From positions 176,472 through 240,471 of the forward strand of contig CAVTHW010000008.1 in assembly GCA_963734625.1 (NCBI GenBank): a stretch of DNA of 64,000 nucleotides, written 5' to 3'. Shown here piece after piece: positions 27,607-37,748 of this stretch (the first letter of the stretch is position 1; the number at the start of each line of letters is the position of its first letter). Below the pieces are notes generated by a model, which saw only the letters and a program-made list of their open reading frames with translations, searched no databases and had not been told where the DNA came from. The translations under genes were made by a program, and so were the position numbers. The stretch is from CAVTHW01 sp963734625. Lineage in GTDB: Bacteria; Acidobacteriota; Terriglobia; Bryobacterales; Bryobacteraceae.

Positions 27607-30600
27607 ATGCTAAAGCTCACGCAACTGGCGGTGATCGTCACCCTGCTGGCATCTCTGACGCTGGCGGCCCAGAACTTTGAGCAGGGCCCGGCGCGCAGCC
27701 CGCATGGGCCGCTGAACGTGGCCTGCACCAGTTGCCACACCGCGACCAGTTGGACTCCGCTGCGTAGCGTGCTGGAGTTCAGCCACGGTACCACGGGCTT
27801 CGCATTGCTCGGGCTGCACGCGAATGTAGACTGCCGGCTGTGTCACACGAAGCTGGTGTTCGCCAATGTCGGGAAGAAGTGCGCGGACTGTCACGCCGAC
27901 ATCCATCGCCGCCAGTTCGGCGCGCAGTGCGAACAGTGCCATACGGTGAAGGGCTGGCAGGGCGCGTCGGTGCAGGCGGTCCGCACGCATCAGAACCGGT
28001 TCCCTCTGCTGGGCGCGCACGCGGCGGCGGAGTGCGAATCGTGTCATCGGGGCGCGGCCAGCGCTCAGTACACGGGCCTAAGCACGGATTGCGCCTCCTG
28101 CCACTTGAAGAGCTACCAGCAGACCAAGGCCTTCAATCATCAGGCGGCGGCCATGCCGCTGAACTGCGCGCAGTGCCACGGGGTGGACGACTGGCGTGCG
28201 TTGAGCTTCGACCACAACCAGTTCTCGGGCTTCACCCTGGACGGCGCGCACGCCCGCGTCGAGTGCGGTTCCTGCCACAAGGCAGGCACATTCACGGGGA
28301 CGCCGAAGGATTGCTTCAGTTGCCACGCGCCGCAATACTCCGCCACTCTCGATCCCAACCATGCCAAGGCCGGCTTCCCCAAGGACTGTTCCAATTGCCA
28401 CACGCCCGTCACTTGGGCGGGAGCCACGTTCAACCATGCCAGCATGGCGGCATATCAGCTCACGGGGGCGCACACCCGTCTGGATTGCAACTCTTGCCAC
28501 AAGAACGGGGCGTTCGCGGCGACGCGCGGGGATTGCTATAGCTGCCACATCTCTAACTACGAGGCGGTGAAGAACCCGAACCATGCCGCCAGCAGGTTCC
28601 CGACGGATTGCACCAGTTGCCACAACACTACTAACTGGCAAGGGGCGAAGTTCGACCACAGCCTGGCGCGGTTCCAGTTGACCGGCGCGCACGTTCAGGC
28701 CGCATGCACCCAATGCCACGTGGGCGGACAGTACACCGGGACCGCAGCTCAATGCTCGGCCTGCCATCTGACGAATTATCAGAAGTCGACCAATCCCAAT
28801 CACGCCGCGGCCGGCTTCCCGCAGGATTGCGCCGCATGCCACACGTCGACGCAGTGGACGGGCGCCGCGTTCGATCACAACCGGACCCGCTTCGCGCTGA
28901 CCGGCGCGCACACCCAGCCCACGTGCGCCCAGTGTCACACTGGCGGTGCATACTCCTCCACTTCGACCCAGTGCTCGGCCTGCCACCTGACGAACTACCA
29001 GAAGACGATCAATCCCAACCACGCCACGGCCGGCCTCCCGCAGGATTGCATCCTGTGCCACACGGCGACGCAGTGGACGGGCGCTTCATTCAATCACAGC
29101 ACGGCGACCCATTTTCCGCTCACCGGGGCGCACACGCAGGCCACGTGTACTCAGTGTCATTCGTCGGGCGTTTACGCGGGCCTTGCCGCCACTTGCGTTT
29201 CCTGTCATCTGACGAACTATCAGAAGACGGCCAATCCCAACCACGCCGCGGCCGGCTTCTCGCAGGATTGCAACGTGTGCCACACGAATACGCAGTGGAC
29301 GGGGGCTGTTTTCGACCACAGCCGGGCGCACTTCGCCCTGACCGGGGCGCACACGCAGGCCGCGTGTACTCAGTGTCATTCGACGGGTGTTTATGCGGGT
29401 CTTGCCGCCACTTGTGTTTCCTGTCATCTGACGAATTATCAGAAGACGACCACACCCAACCACGCCGCGGCCGGCATGCCGCAGGATTGCACCCTATGCC
29501 ATCAGACGACACAGTGGACGGGAGCTGCATTCAATCACAGCACGGCGACCCATTTTCCGCTCACCGGGGCGCACACGCAGGCCACGTGTACTCAATGTCA
29601 TTCGTCGGGCGTATACACGGGCCTGGCCACCACCTGCGTTTCATGTCATCTGGCGAATTATCAGAAGACAGCCAATCCCAACCACGCCGCGGCCGGCTTC
29701 TCGCAGGATTGCAACGTGTGCCACACGACAACGCAGTGGACGGGAGCTGTGTTCGACCACAGCCGGGCCCGCTTCGCCCTGACTGGCGCGCACACGCAGG
29801 CCGCGTGTACTCAGTGTCATTCGTCGGGGGTGTACGCGGGCCTCGCGACCACCTGCGTGTCATGCCACCTGACGAATTATCAGAAGACGACCACCCCCAA
29901 CCATCCCGCAGCGGGCTTCCCGCAGGATTGCACCCTGTGCCACACGACGACGCAGTGGACGGGGGCTGTGTTCAACCACAGCACGTCGACCCATTTCCCG
30001 CTCACCGGGGCGCACGTACAGGCCACCTGTACCCAGTGTCATTCGTCGGGCGTGTACGCGGGTCTGGCGACGACCTGCGTGTCGTGCCATCTGACGAACT
30101 ATCAGAAGACGACCACTCCGAACCACGCCGCGGCCGGCTTCCCGCAGGATTGCGTCACGTGCCACACGACGACGCAGTGGACCGGGGCAGCGTTCAACCA
30201 CACCACGGCGACCCATTTTCCGCTAACCGGGGCGCACGTGCAGGCCACGTGTACTCAGTGCCATTCGTCGGGCGTGTACGCGGGCCTGGCGACAACCTGC
30301 GTGTCGTGCCACCTGACGAATTATCAGAAGACGACCAATCCCAACCACTCCACGGCCGGTCTGCCGCAGGATTGCATTCTGTGCCACACGACGACGCAGT
30401 GGACGGGGGCTTCGTTCAACCACAGCACGGCGACCACATTCCCGCTGGCCGGCGCGCACGTGCAGGCAACCTGCGCTCAGTGCCACTCGTCCGGCGTGTA
30501 TGCGGGGCTGGCGACAACGTGTGTGTCGTGCCACCTGACGAACTATCAGAAGACGACGAATCCGAACCACGCCGCGGCGGGATTACCGCAGACGTGCTCC

Positions 30601-32389
30601 ACCTGCCACACCACCACGGCGTGGACGCCGGCGTCGTTCAACCACACCACGGCGACCACGTTCCCGCTCACCGGGGCGCACCTCCAGGCGACCTGCGCCC
30701 AGTGCCATTCATCGGGCGTGTACGCGGGCCTGGCGACAACCTGCGTGTCGTGCCATCTGACGAACTATCAGAAGACGACGAATCCGAACCACGCCGCGGC
30801 GGGCTTCCCGCAGACGTGCTCCACCTGCCACACCACCACGGCGTGGACGCCGGCGTCGTTCAACCACACCACGGCGACCACGTTCCCGCTCACCGGGGCG
30901 CACCTCCAGGCGACTTGCGCCCAGTGCCACTCGTCGGGGGTGTACGCGGGCCTGGCGACAACCTGCGTGTCGTGCCACCTGACGAACTATCAGAAGACGA
31001 CCACTCCGAACCACACCGCGGCCGGTCTGCCGCAGAATTGCATTCTTTGCCACACGACGACGCAGTGGACGGGGGCTTCGTTCAACCACACCACGGCGAC
31101 CACATTCCCGCTCACCGGAGCGCACGTACAGGCCACATGCGCCCAGTGTCATTCGTCGGGCGTATACGCGGGCCTCGCTACGACCTGTGTGTCGTGCCAT
31201 CTGACGAACTATCAGAAGACGACGAATCCGAACCACACCTCGGCGGGATTGCCGCAGACGTGCGCCAACTGCCACACAACCACGGCGTGGACGCCGGCGT
31301 CGTTCAACCACAACACGGCGACCACGTTCCCGCTCACGGGAGCGCACGTGCAGGCCACATGCGCCCAGTGTCATTCGTCGGGCGTATACGCGGGCCTCGC
31401 TACGACCTGTGTGTCGTGCCACCTGACGAACTATCAGAAGACGACCAATCCGAACCACGCCTCGTCGGGCTTCCCGCAGACGTGCTCCGTCTGCCACACC
31501 ACCACGGCGTGGACGCCGGCGTCGTTCAACCACACGCACGGCGACCACGTTCCCGCTGACTGGAGCGCACGTGTCGGTTTCCTGCGCCCAGTGCCATTCG
31601 TCCGGCGTCTATGCGGGCCTCGCTACGACCTGCGTGACATGCCATCTGTCGAACTACCAGAACACGACCAATCCGAAGCACTCCGCGGCCGGCTTCCCGC
31701 AGGACTGCTCCGTCTGCCATTCCACGGCTACCTGGGCCGGCGCTGTGTTCGATCACTCGAAGGCGCCCTTCCCGCTGGTCGGACTGCATACTTCGGTGCC
31801 CTGCGCCACCTGCCATGCGAGCGGCGTGTACGTGGGGCTCGCCACCACCTGCGTCTCGTGCCACCTGTCGAATTACCAGAAGACGACGAATCCCGTCCAT
31901 TCGACCGCCGGCTTCCCCCAGCAGTGCGAACTCTGCCACACGCCGGCCGGGTGGGTTCCATCCTCCTTCAATCACGCTTCGACTCCGTTCCCGCTCACCG
32001 GGGCGCACACAACGGTAGCGTGCGCCAGTTGCCATATCGGCGGGAAGTATGCGGGAACTCCGACGGCTTGCTACTCGTGCCATAAGGCCATTTATGACTC
32101 GACCACGAATCCGAACCATGCGGCAGCCGGCTTCCCGACCACCTGCCAGACGTGCCACACCACCACTACCTGGGCCGGGGCAACCTTTAATCACACCTGG
32201 TTCCCCGTGCCGCACAGAACGGCGCGGCTGTGCAGCGACTGCCACACCAACCCCTCGGATTACAAGGTGTTCGTCTGCACCAGTTGCCACACCAAGAGCC
32301 AGACGGACTCGCATCACATTGGCAGGACCGGATACGTATACAACAGCAGCAACTGCTATCAATGCCATCCGCGGGGGAGTGGGGACTAA
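27607..32389 (+). CDS. Giant c-type cytochrome with 64 CxxCH motifs (one apparent one-base frameshift)
   Basis: ATG at 27607; signal peptide LTQLAVIVTLLASLTLAAQ. With one extra base removed near 31535 the protein is about 1,593 residues. I count 64 CxxCH motifs: four at the start, 57 in 19 tri-haem units of 73-74 residues, and three in a closing domain ending QCHPRGSGD. The unit pattern is GAH-x4-C-x-x-C-H, GVYAGLATTCVSCHLTNYQK, NPNH, C-x-x-C-H, then W-x-x-x-FNH. Three non-haem-motif histidines (GAH, PNH, F[ND]H) accompany three haems. The shift is visible by comparison with sister repeats: cacacgcacgg at 31531 for cacaccacgg elsewhere. No lipobox or membrane anchor, so it is secreted or held by partners such as the barrel encoded next. 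Electron wire function is inferred. Confidence 0.9.
28012..32200 (+). repeat. Nineteen tandem tri-haem coding repeats, about 222 bp each
   Basis: Units begin at each GAH codon triplet (28012, 28684 for the first of the near-identical set, 31339 for the thirteenth of that set). Units from 28684 to about 31560 are very similar at DNA level; the outer ones (first three, last three) have diverged at protein level. The gradient suggests expansion from the middle. High identity makes this a likely place for assembly collapse or wrong copy number. Confidence 0.9.
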
Positions 32390-32392
32390 ACC

Positions 32393-34024
32393 ATGAAAGC
32401 CGCGTGTCTCATCTTCCTGCTGGGTTGCACTTTGTGCGCACAGCAGCCCCAGCCGCGGACGACGTTTGGCGTGAAGTACGTCGCCGAAGGTGTGGTCTAT
32501 CTGGACGGAGGCCGCGAGGCAGGCTTGGCGGAAGGGATGAAACTGAGTATCTCGAAGGACGGCGGAACGCAGGCGGGAGTAATAGCCGAGCTTGAGGTCA
32601 CGGCCGTGGCGGCGGCCTCCGCTGTGTGCGAGGTGAAGAACCCGCGGGCCGAGCTCAAGCCCGGCGATCTGGCCGAACTGTCGGCCGAGGATGCCCAGAT
32701 CATCCAGGCCATGAAGACCACCGAGAGCAGCCGGAAATACGCGCAAGTGGTCACCTTCACCGAGGGCGATCCTCTGGAGGAGGAGGCGCGGGCAGCCGTG
32801 CCCCACCGGCCCTCTCCCGCGGTGAACCGCGCTCGCGGCCGCGTCGGTTTTGAATACAACAGCATTCGCCAGGCCGGCGGCGGTAACTCCTCGCAGCTTG
32901 GACTGGTGTTCCGGACGGATATGACCAGGATCGGCGGCACCTACTGGAATCTCAGCGGCTACTGGCGCGGCCGCCTCATCACGCGGGGCGGCTCACCGCA
33001 AACCCAGACCATCACCGACCTGATCAATCGCACTTATCATCTGACGCTGTCGTACGCCAACCCGCAAAGCCGCTGGTCGGCCGGCTTCGGGCGGCTCTAC
33101 CTGCCCTGGGCCAACAGCCTGGAGACGATGGACGGGGGCTACATTGCGAGCCGGATCGGCCGCGGTTTCACCGCCGGCGTGTTTGCGGGCTCCACTCCGG
33201 ACCCCACCTCCTGGAACTACAATCCCAATCGCCAGCTCGCCGGCACCTTCGTCAGCCACAGCCAGGGCAGTTTCGAATCAGTCCGCTTTACCAGCACGGC
33301 GGGCGTGGCCGTAAGCCGCATCGGCTGGAAGCCGGAGCGCCAGTTCGCCTTCTTGGAGAACGGTTTGTTTTTTAAGAGTTTTCTTTCTATCTATCACAAC
33401 TTGCAATCCGACCTGATCAAAGGACAGCCGTCGGGTAGCAACGGCGTCCGCCTGAGCCGCAGTTTCCTAACCGTGCGCGTGCAGCCCGCGCGTTTCCTCT
33501 CGCTGGATTTCAGCCACAATTACTTCCGGACGCTGCCCACCTTCGATCTCCGGTTGATCGGCACGGGCCTGGTGGATCAACTCCTGTTCCAGGGCGTCAG
33601 CGCCGGTTTCCGGCTCGCGCTCCCGATGCAGTTTACGGTCTACTCCAGCCTGGGACGCAGCGATCGGACCGGCGACACAAGACGCTCCCTGAACCGGATG
33701 TACGGGGTCACCAAGAGCGATATTTTCCGCACCGGTATCCGCGCCGACGCCCGGTATTCGCGATTCGATAGCGCTTTCGGCAGCGGAAACTACCGCGCCT
33801 TATCCCTCACCAGAGAGGTCGGCCAAGCCGCCCGGATCGAGATCCAAGCGGGCGATCAGAACTTCACCTCTGCGCTTTCAGGCCAGAATCGCTCGCGCTT
33901 CGTCAGCGCCAGCGGAGATTGGAATTTCGCCAGACACTATTTCCTGAGCGGCGGCAACACCCTTTACCGGGGCCGCGTGCAGAACTACAACCAGTTCTAT
34001 TTCAGCCTTGGATACAGGTTTTGA
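32393..34024 (+). CDS. Outer-membrane beta-barrel protein of the cytochrome locus (porin of a porin-cytochrome conduit)
   Basis: 543 residues with signal peptide KAACLIFLLGCTLCAQ. Residues 20-105 form a small soluble domain (GVVYLDGGREAGLAEGMKL, ELKPGDLAELS). From about residue 145 on, the sequence is alternating polar/hydrophobic strands rich in Tyr, Arg and Gly (RGRVGFEYNSIRQAGGG, YHLTLSYANPQSRWSAGFGR, FLTVRVQPARFLSLDFSHNY) and ends YFSLGYRF with the terminal Phe typical of BAM-inserted barrels. There is room for roughly 20 or more strands. Function by analogy with MtrB/PioB/ExtB: an insulated channel that holds a multihaem cytochrome across the outer membrane. I cannot show sequence homology to those families by eye. 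Three bases separate it from the giant cytochrome gene. Confidence 0.8.
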   Translation: MKAACLIFLLGCTLCAQQPQPRTTFGVKYVAEGVVYLDGGREAGLAEGMKLSISKDGGTQAGVIAELEVTAVAAASAVCEVKNPRAELKPGDLAELSAEDAQIIQAMKTTESSRKYAQVVTFTEGDPLEEEARAAVPHRPSPAVNRARGRVGFEYNSIRQAGGGNSSQLGLVFRTDMTRIGGTYWNLSGYWRGRLITRGGSPQTQTITDLINRTYHLTLSYANPQSRWSAGFGRLYLPWANSLETMDGGYIASRIGRGFTAGVFAGSTPDPTSWNYNPNRQLAGTFVSHSQGSFESVRFTSTAGVAVSRIGWKPERQFAFLENGLFFKSFLSIYHNLQSDLIKGQPSGSNGVRLSRSFLTVRVQPARFLSLDFSHNYFRTLPTFDLRLIGTGLVDQLLFQGVSAGFRLALPMQFTVYSSLGRSDRTGDTRRSLNRMYGVTKSDIFRTGIRADARYSRFDSAFGSGNYRALSLTREVGQAARIEIQAGDQNFTSALSGQNRSRFVSASGDWNFARHYFLSGGNTLYRGRVQNYNQFYFSLGYRF

Positions 34025-34026
34025 CC

Positions 34027-34797
34027 ATGAAAAAGGCTCTGTTGTGTCTATTGATTTGCATGCGCTGCCTGGCCGCCGAGCCGCCCACCCTCAAGGCGGT
34101 GCTGCTGAATACCGGCAAAGCCGTCGAGCGTTTCTGGGAACAGTTCTCGGCCATCAACTGCACGGAGACGGTTTCGCAGAGCAGGCTGGGCAAGGAAGGG
34201 AAGGTGCTCTCCCGGAAAGAAGCGAGCTTCGACTACCTGGTCCTGATGCGTATGGCCGACGACGGTATCGCCGTCGAGGAGTCTCGCGTCAGTACCCGCC
34301 CGGCGAGGAACGAGAAGAGCGGGCCGCTCCTGGTGACCAGCGGTTTCTCGACCCTGCTCCTCGTGTTTCACCCCTACTATCAGAGCAGCTTTGAGTACTC
34401 TCAGCCGGTGCCGGATCAGGTGGATGGGGCGGCCGTGGTGCGGGTGAGTTTCCGCCAGATTCCCCGCGCTCGCTCGCTGTCCTGCCTTCGACTGGGGGGG
34501 CGCGACTACCCTCTGGAGTGGAGCGGCACGGCATGGATTGAACCCCAGAGCGGCTCGGTCCGCCGCATAACCGCGACGCTCGGCTCCGCCCTGGAAGACT
34601 TGGGCCTGAAGCTGCTCGATGCGGAGGTCCTGTACGCGCCGGTGAAGTTCGCTGACGCGGCCGCGGCGCAGTGGCTGCCGGCGGTGGCCACGATTGAGGC
34701 CGAGACTCCTCTTCAGCACTGGAAGAACATCCACCGCTTCACCGGCTACAAACGCTTCAGCGTGAGCGCGACAGCCACCGTGGAGATGCCAAAATGA
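34027..34797 (+). CDS. Secreted protein of unknown function in the cytochrome locus
   Basis: 256 residues with a signal peptide (KKALLCLLICMRCLAAEP). No haem motif, no membrane segment after the signal. The body contains alternating strands and phrases such as FSAINCTETVSQSRL, FDYLVLMRMADDGIAVEESR, TSGFSTLLLVFHPYYQSSFE and SGSVRRITATLGSALEDLGL, which look like a lipoprotein-carrier/LolA-like or outer-membrane sorting fold seen in several acidobacterial proteins of unknown role. The ATG is two bases after the barrel stop and its own stop overlaps the cytochrome b start (ATGA). Co-expression with barrel and cytochrome b suggests an assembly or stabilising role. Confidence 0.6.
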   Translation: MKKALLCLLICMRCLAAEPPTLKAVLLNTGKAVERFWEQFSAINCTETVSQSRLGKEGKVLSRKEASFDYLVLMRMADDGIAVEESRVSTRPARNEKSGPLLVTSGFSTLLLVFHPYYQSSFEYSQPVPDQVDGAAVVRVSFRQIPRARSLSCLRLGGRDYPLEWSGTAWIEPQSGSVRRITATLGSALEDLGLKLLDAEVLYAPVKFADAAAAQWLPAVATIEAETPLQHWKNIHRFTGYKRFSVSATATVEMPK

Positions 34798-35467
34798 CTA
34801 CTAAGATTCTGCGGTTTCATCGATCGGAGCGCCTGCTGCACTGGGCGATCGCGGTGCCGTTCCTGGTGTGCTACACCACGGCATTGATTCTGGTGGTGCA
34901 CTACAATCCGGATCCTCATCGTCCGTACCGCATGCTCTTCGCCTGGGCGCACCGTATTTCGGCGCTCTGCTTTATCTTCCTTCCGATGCTCGCGGCGTAT
35001 CGGGGCCGCGGCGACGTCCGCCTCCATTTCTACAACATCAAGCAGGCGTGGACGTGGGTCTTCGACGACGTCAGAGTGGCTCGTGGTTCTACTGCTCTCC
35101 GCCGTGAGCAGCAAATTCGAGCTGCCCAAGCAGGGCAAGTTCAATGCCGCCGAGAAGGTGAACTTCATGGTCCTGATGGGGACCTACCCGCTTTACGTCC
35201 TTACCGGCCTCAGCATCTGGCTGACCCGCGGTGCGTTCCTGGCCTGGGTGCTGCATTTCCTGATGGCGCGTGATTGCCACGCCGCTTATTTTGGGTCACA
35301 TGTACATGGCGATAATCAGCCGCAGCGGCCGTCCCGGCCTGCAGGGTATGTTCACCGGTTTCGTCGCCCGCCACTGGGCCCAGCATCATTATCACCACTG
35401 GTACCAGGAGCACTTTGAGCCGGAAGCGGTTCCTCCCAGCGCCGAGGAAGATCGGTCTACGTCCTGA
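34794..35467 (+). pseudogene. Di-haem cytochrome b (FdhI/cyt b561-like) membrane subunit, two frameshifts
   Basis: Three frames hold consecutive pieces: 34794-35075, about 35080-35270 and about 35270-35467. The N-terminus FHRSERLLHWAIAVPFL carries the two-His pattern of the first helix of formate-dehydrogenase-gamma-type cytochrome b; AWAHRISALCFIFLPMLAAY is helix two, VLMGTYPLYVLTGLSIWL helix three and ATPLILGHMYMAIISRSGRP helix four with another His. About four helices in total. Such subunits oxidise quinol in the inner membrane. It is translationally coupled to the preceding gene, so it is the plausible entry point for electrons into the multihaem chain. Pieces join neatly, so sequence error is likely. 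Confidence 0.75.
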
Positions 35468-35480
35468 AGCGCTGCGGCGG

Positions 35481-37748
35481 TCAGCAGGGGTCCTGGCCGC
35501 ACCCAACCCTGGTCGGGCCCATGTCCGGGTTAATCCCCTTCCGAATTTGTGCGGCCCAGTCCTGGAAATCTTTGGCGCGGTCCGTCTTGGGCGCCATGCG
35601 CTCCAGGAATTGGGCCACCGCGTCGCGCTCTCCCCAGTCCACCAGGGCGCGCGGGAGGTTCATCTGGATGTAGCTGCGGCGCAGTTGTTCCGAGCCCGGT
35701 GTTTCCGCGGCGGCGAGCAGGTAGCGCGCGGATGCCCGCTTGTCGCTGCGGCGCAGCGCCGCCTTTCCCAGCATGATGTTCGCTTCGAACACCGCGTCGC
35801 CATAGCTCGGGTCCTTGGGGTTCCGCGCCGCCAGCCCGAGCAGTTCACGCGCCTTCGCCGCGGCATCGTCGAGGCTCCCCTTCGACCAGGCCGCGCTCAT
35901 CAACCTGGGGAGCAGCAGCATTCGATCTCGGTCGCTCAAGCGCGCCTGTTCTGCCGGCGGCAGCTTCCCCAATTCGGCGAGCCGCAAGCCCTCCTTCCTG
36001 TTCTGCGTGCTGAACCCGATCTGCCGCGCCAGTTTGCTGTCCGGTTCGAGCGCCAGCGCCCGGTCGGCATACGCCGTGGCCAAGCCGATAATGTCCGAAT
36101 TGAGTCCGCGGCCGTTCGGCCCCCGGCCCCAGGCGATCAGCCACTGCGCGGTCTGCGCCAACATGGGGGCATCGTCCGAAGCGACCAGTTTGGCGCGGAC
36201 GCTTCTAGCATATGGGCTGTTCGCTTCCTTGGCGCTGACGACCCGGAACACGTTGTATTCGGTGCGCGGTTCGGCAGAGCCGAGCAACACTTGGGCATAG
36301 TGCCTCCCCAGCGCGTCCTCCCAGCGGCTGTCGTTCGGGTACGCCTTGCGGCCGGCCAGCAGAATATCTTCGGCCAGCGGCTTGTCCGCGCCTTCCAGGA
36401 AGGCAGCCGCGCGGTCATAGACGTCGGCGCTCGCGCCCGGCTTCTTCACGTTCTCCAGCCAGAGCCGCTTGCCCCGCGCGTATCCCGCGCGATCCCCTGC
36501 CGGGTTGATGTGCCAGGGACGCACCGTGCCCGCGGGCTGATGCTCGATGTACCAGAGAATAAGCACATTCTTTCCAAGTACATCGGACTTGAATTCGAAG
36601 TAACGCATGAGCTGGTAGTAGGCGGCGTTGTCCTGCGGGTTGGCCTTCAGCCCGGCTATCTTGGCCGCAGCCTGATCCGGGGTCAGGCCGCGGGCTTCGG
36701 CGAGCAGCGCCTGCTCCTTGTCCGCCGACTTCTTGCGTTCGCCGGCGTCCCGTTTCGCCATGGCGTTCATGCTCAACTGCCCCTGCGCCGGCTTCTGCGC
36801 GCGCTCCAGCTTGCAGGCCGCGAACGCCGCGAGAGTCAGCACGCAAATCGCCGCCGCCGCCGTCGCGCGCCTTCGCGAGAGCGCCGGAGCGGGCCGCCCC
36901 TGCATCATGCGGTGGATTCGCGCGGAGAGCGTGCTGCCTCCGATGGCCGCGCCCCAGACCGTTACCCGCGCGCCGGCCCGCTCCACGGAACGCGCCAGGT
37001 CGATCAAGTATGCGGAGTAGTCGCGCGGATCGTGCCCGCGCCGCAGCACCGCGGCGTCGCAGGCGTCCTCGGCCAGCGCGGAAAGCTTGCGCTCCAGCCA
37101 CCAGGCCAGCGGATGGAACCAGAAGATGCACCGGTTCAACATGGCGAGCCACTGGACGAGCGGGTCGCGCCGCCGTACATGCTCCCGCTCGTGGGTCAGC
37201 ACTGCGTCTAACTCGGCCTCGGACCAATTTTGCCAGCCTTCCGGCAAGACCACCACGGGCCTGAACCATCCCACCGTGACCGGCGCCACGCATTGCGCGC
37301 TGGTGCGCAAGCCGGCGACAAGGCGCGCCCGGCGCACCAGGAGGCGGGCATGGAAGGTCCCCGCCACGAATCGGAAGAGCAGTGCGCCGAGGCCCAACAA
37401 GTAGCAGCCAATGGCGATCCAATTCCAGTTCATATAGGTCTGGACTTGCGGCATGGCACTGACCGGCGGCGCAGCGGAGCTCAGAGGCGCCGTGTCAGGC
37501 ATCGGTACCTCGCCCCGTTGCAGTTGCGGCGCTGCCGCCAGCGGTTGTTGCACCGCCGGCAGCACCGGTACCGTCACTTTGGGGCCCCACGCGGTCCAGG
37601 CCGGCAGCAGCAGCATGGCCGCCACCACGCCGGTCCACGCCAGGTGCCGGGCCCCCGCCCCGCGGATACGTAAAGCGCGCAGCGCCGCGGCTGTCGCCAG
37701 CGCCATCAACACGACCCTCGCCGACCACTCCAGAACCTGGGCTCCCAT
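35481..37748 (-). CDS. M56-family (BlaR1/MecR1-like) membrane metallopeptidase with TPR-like C-terminal region
   Basis: 755 residues from ATG 37748, overlapping the repressor stop (TGATG). Residues 1-110 hold two to three membrane helices, then YMNWNWIAIGCYLLGLGALL, then the peptidase domain with the zinc motif LTHEREHVRRRDPL (HExxH type) near residue 215, WFHPLAWWLERKLSALAEDA and a closing helix ICVLTLAAFAACKL near 325. In BlaR1 the tail is a penicillin-binding sensor. Here it is about 420 residues of helical, Ala/Leu-rich repeats with TPR-like spacing (DAVFEANIMLGKAALRRSDK) and no SxxK penicillin-binding motif that I can find. The inducing signal is therefore unlikely to be a beta-lactam bound covalently. 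It should cleave or trigger loss of the BlaI-like repressor. Confidence 0.85.
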   Translation of the reverse strand: MGAQVLEWSARVVLMALATAAALRALRIRGAGARHLAWTGVVAAMLLLPAWTAWGPKVTVPVLPAVQQPLAAAPQLQRGEVPMPDTAPLSSAAPPVSAMPQVQTYMNWNWIAIGCYLLGLGALLFRFVAGTFHARLLVRRARLVAGLRTSAQCVAPVTVGWFRPVVVLPEGWQNWSEAELDAVLTHEREHVRRRDPLVQWLAMLNRCIFWFHPLAWWLERKLSALAEDACDAAVLRRGHDPRDYSAYLIDLARSVERAGARVTVWGAAIGGSTLSARIHRMMQGRPAPALSRRRATAAAAICVLTLAAFAACKLERAQKPAQGQLSMNAMAKRDAGERKKSADKEQALLAEARGLTPDQAAAKIAGLKANPQDNAAYYQLMRYFEFKSDVLGKNVLILWYIEHQPAGTVRPWHINPAGDRAGYARGKRLWLENVKKPGASADVYDRAAAFLEGADKPLAEDILLAGRKAYPNDSRWEDALGRHYAQVLLGSAEPRTEYNVFRVVSAKEANSPYARSVRAKLVASDDAPMLAQTAQWLIAWGRGPNGRGLNSDIIGLATAYADRALALEPDSKLARQIGFSTQNRKEGLRLAELGKLPPAEQARLSDRDRMLLLPRLMSAAWSKGSLDDAAAKARELLGLAARNPKDPSYGDAVFEANIMLGKAALRRSDKRASARYLLAAAETPGSEQLRRSYIQMNLPRALVDWGERDAVAQFLERMAPKTDRAKDFQDWAAQIRKGINPDMGPTRVGCGQDPC

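Noticed and set aside
27610..31548. Long minus-strand open frames rich in Arg opposite the cytochrome genes
   Set aside because: They are antisense images of Cys/His/Thr-rich GC coding sequence; no ribosome site or family resemblance.
28684..31560. Regular repeats resembling a CRISPR array
   Set aside because: Period is about 222 bases, the repeats are coding, continuous and without unique spacers; they are tri-haem protein units.
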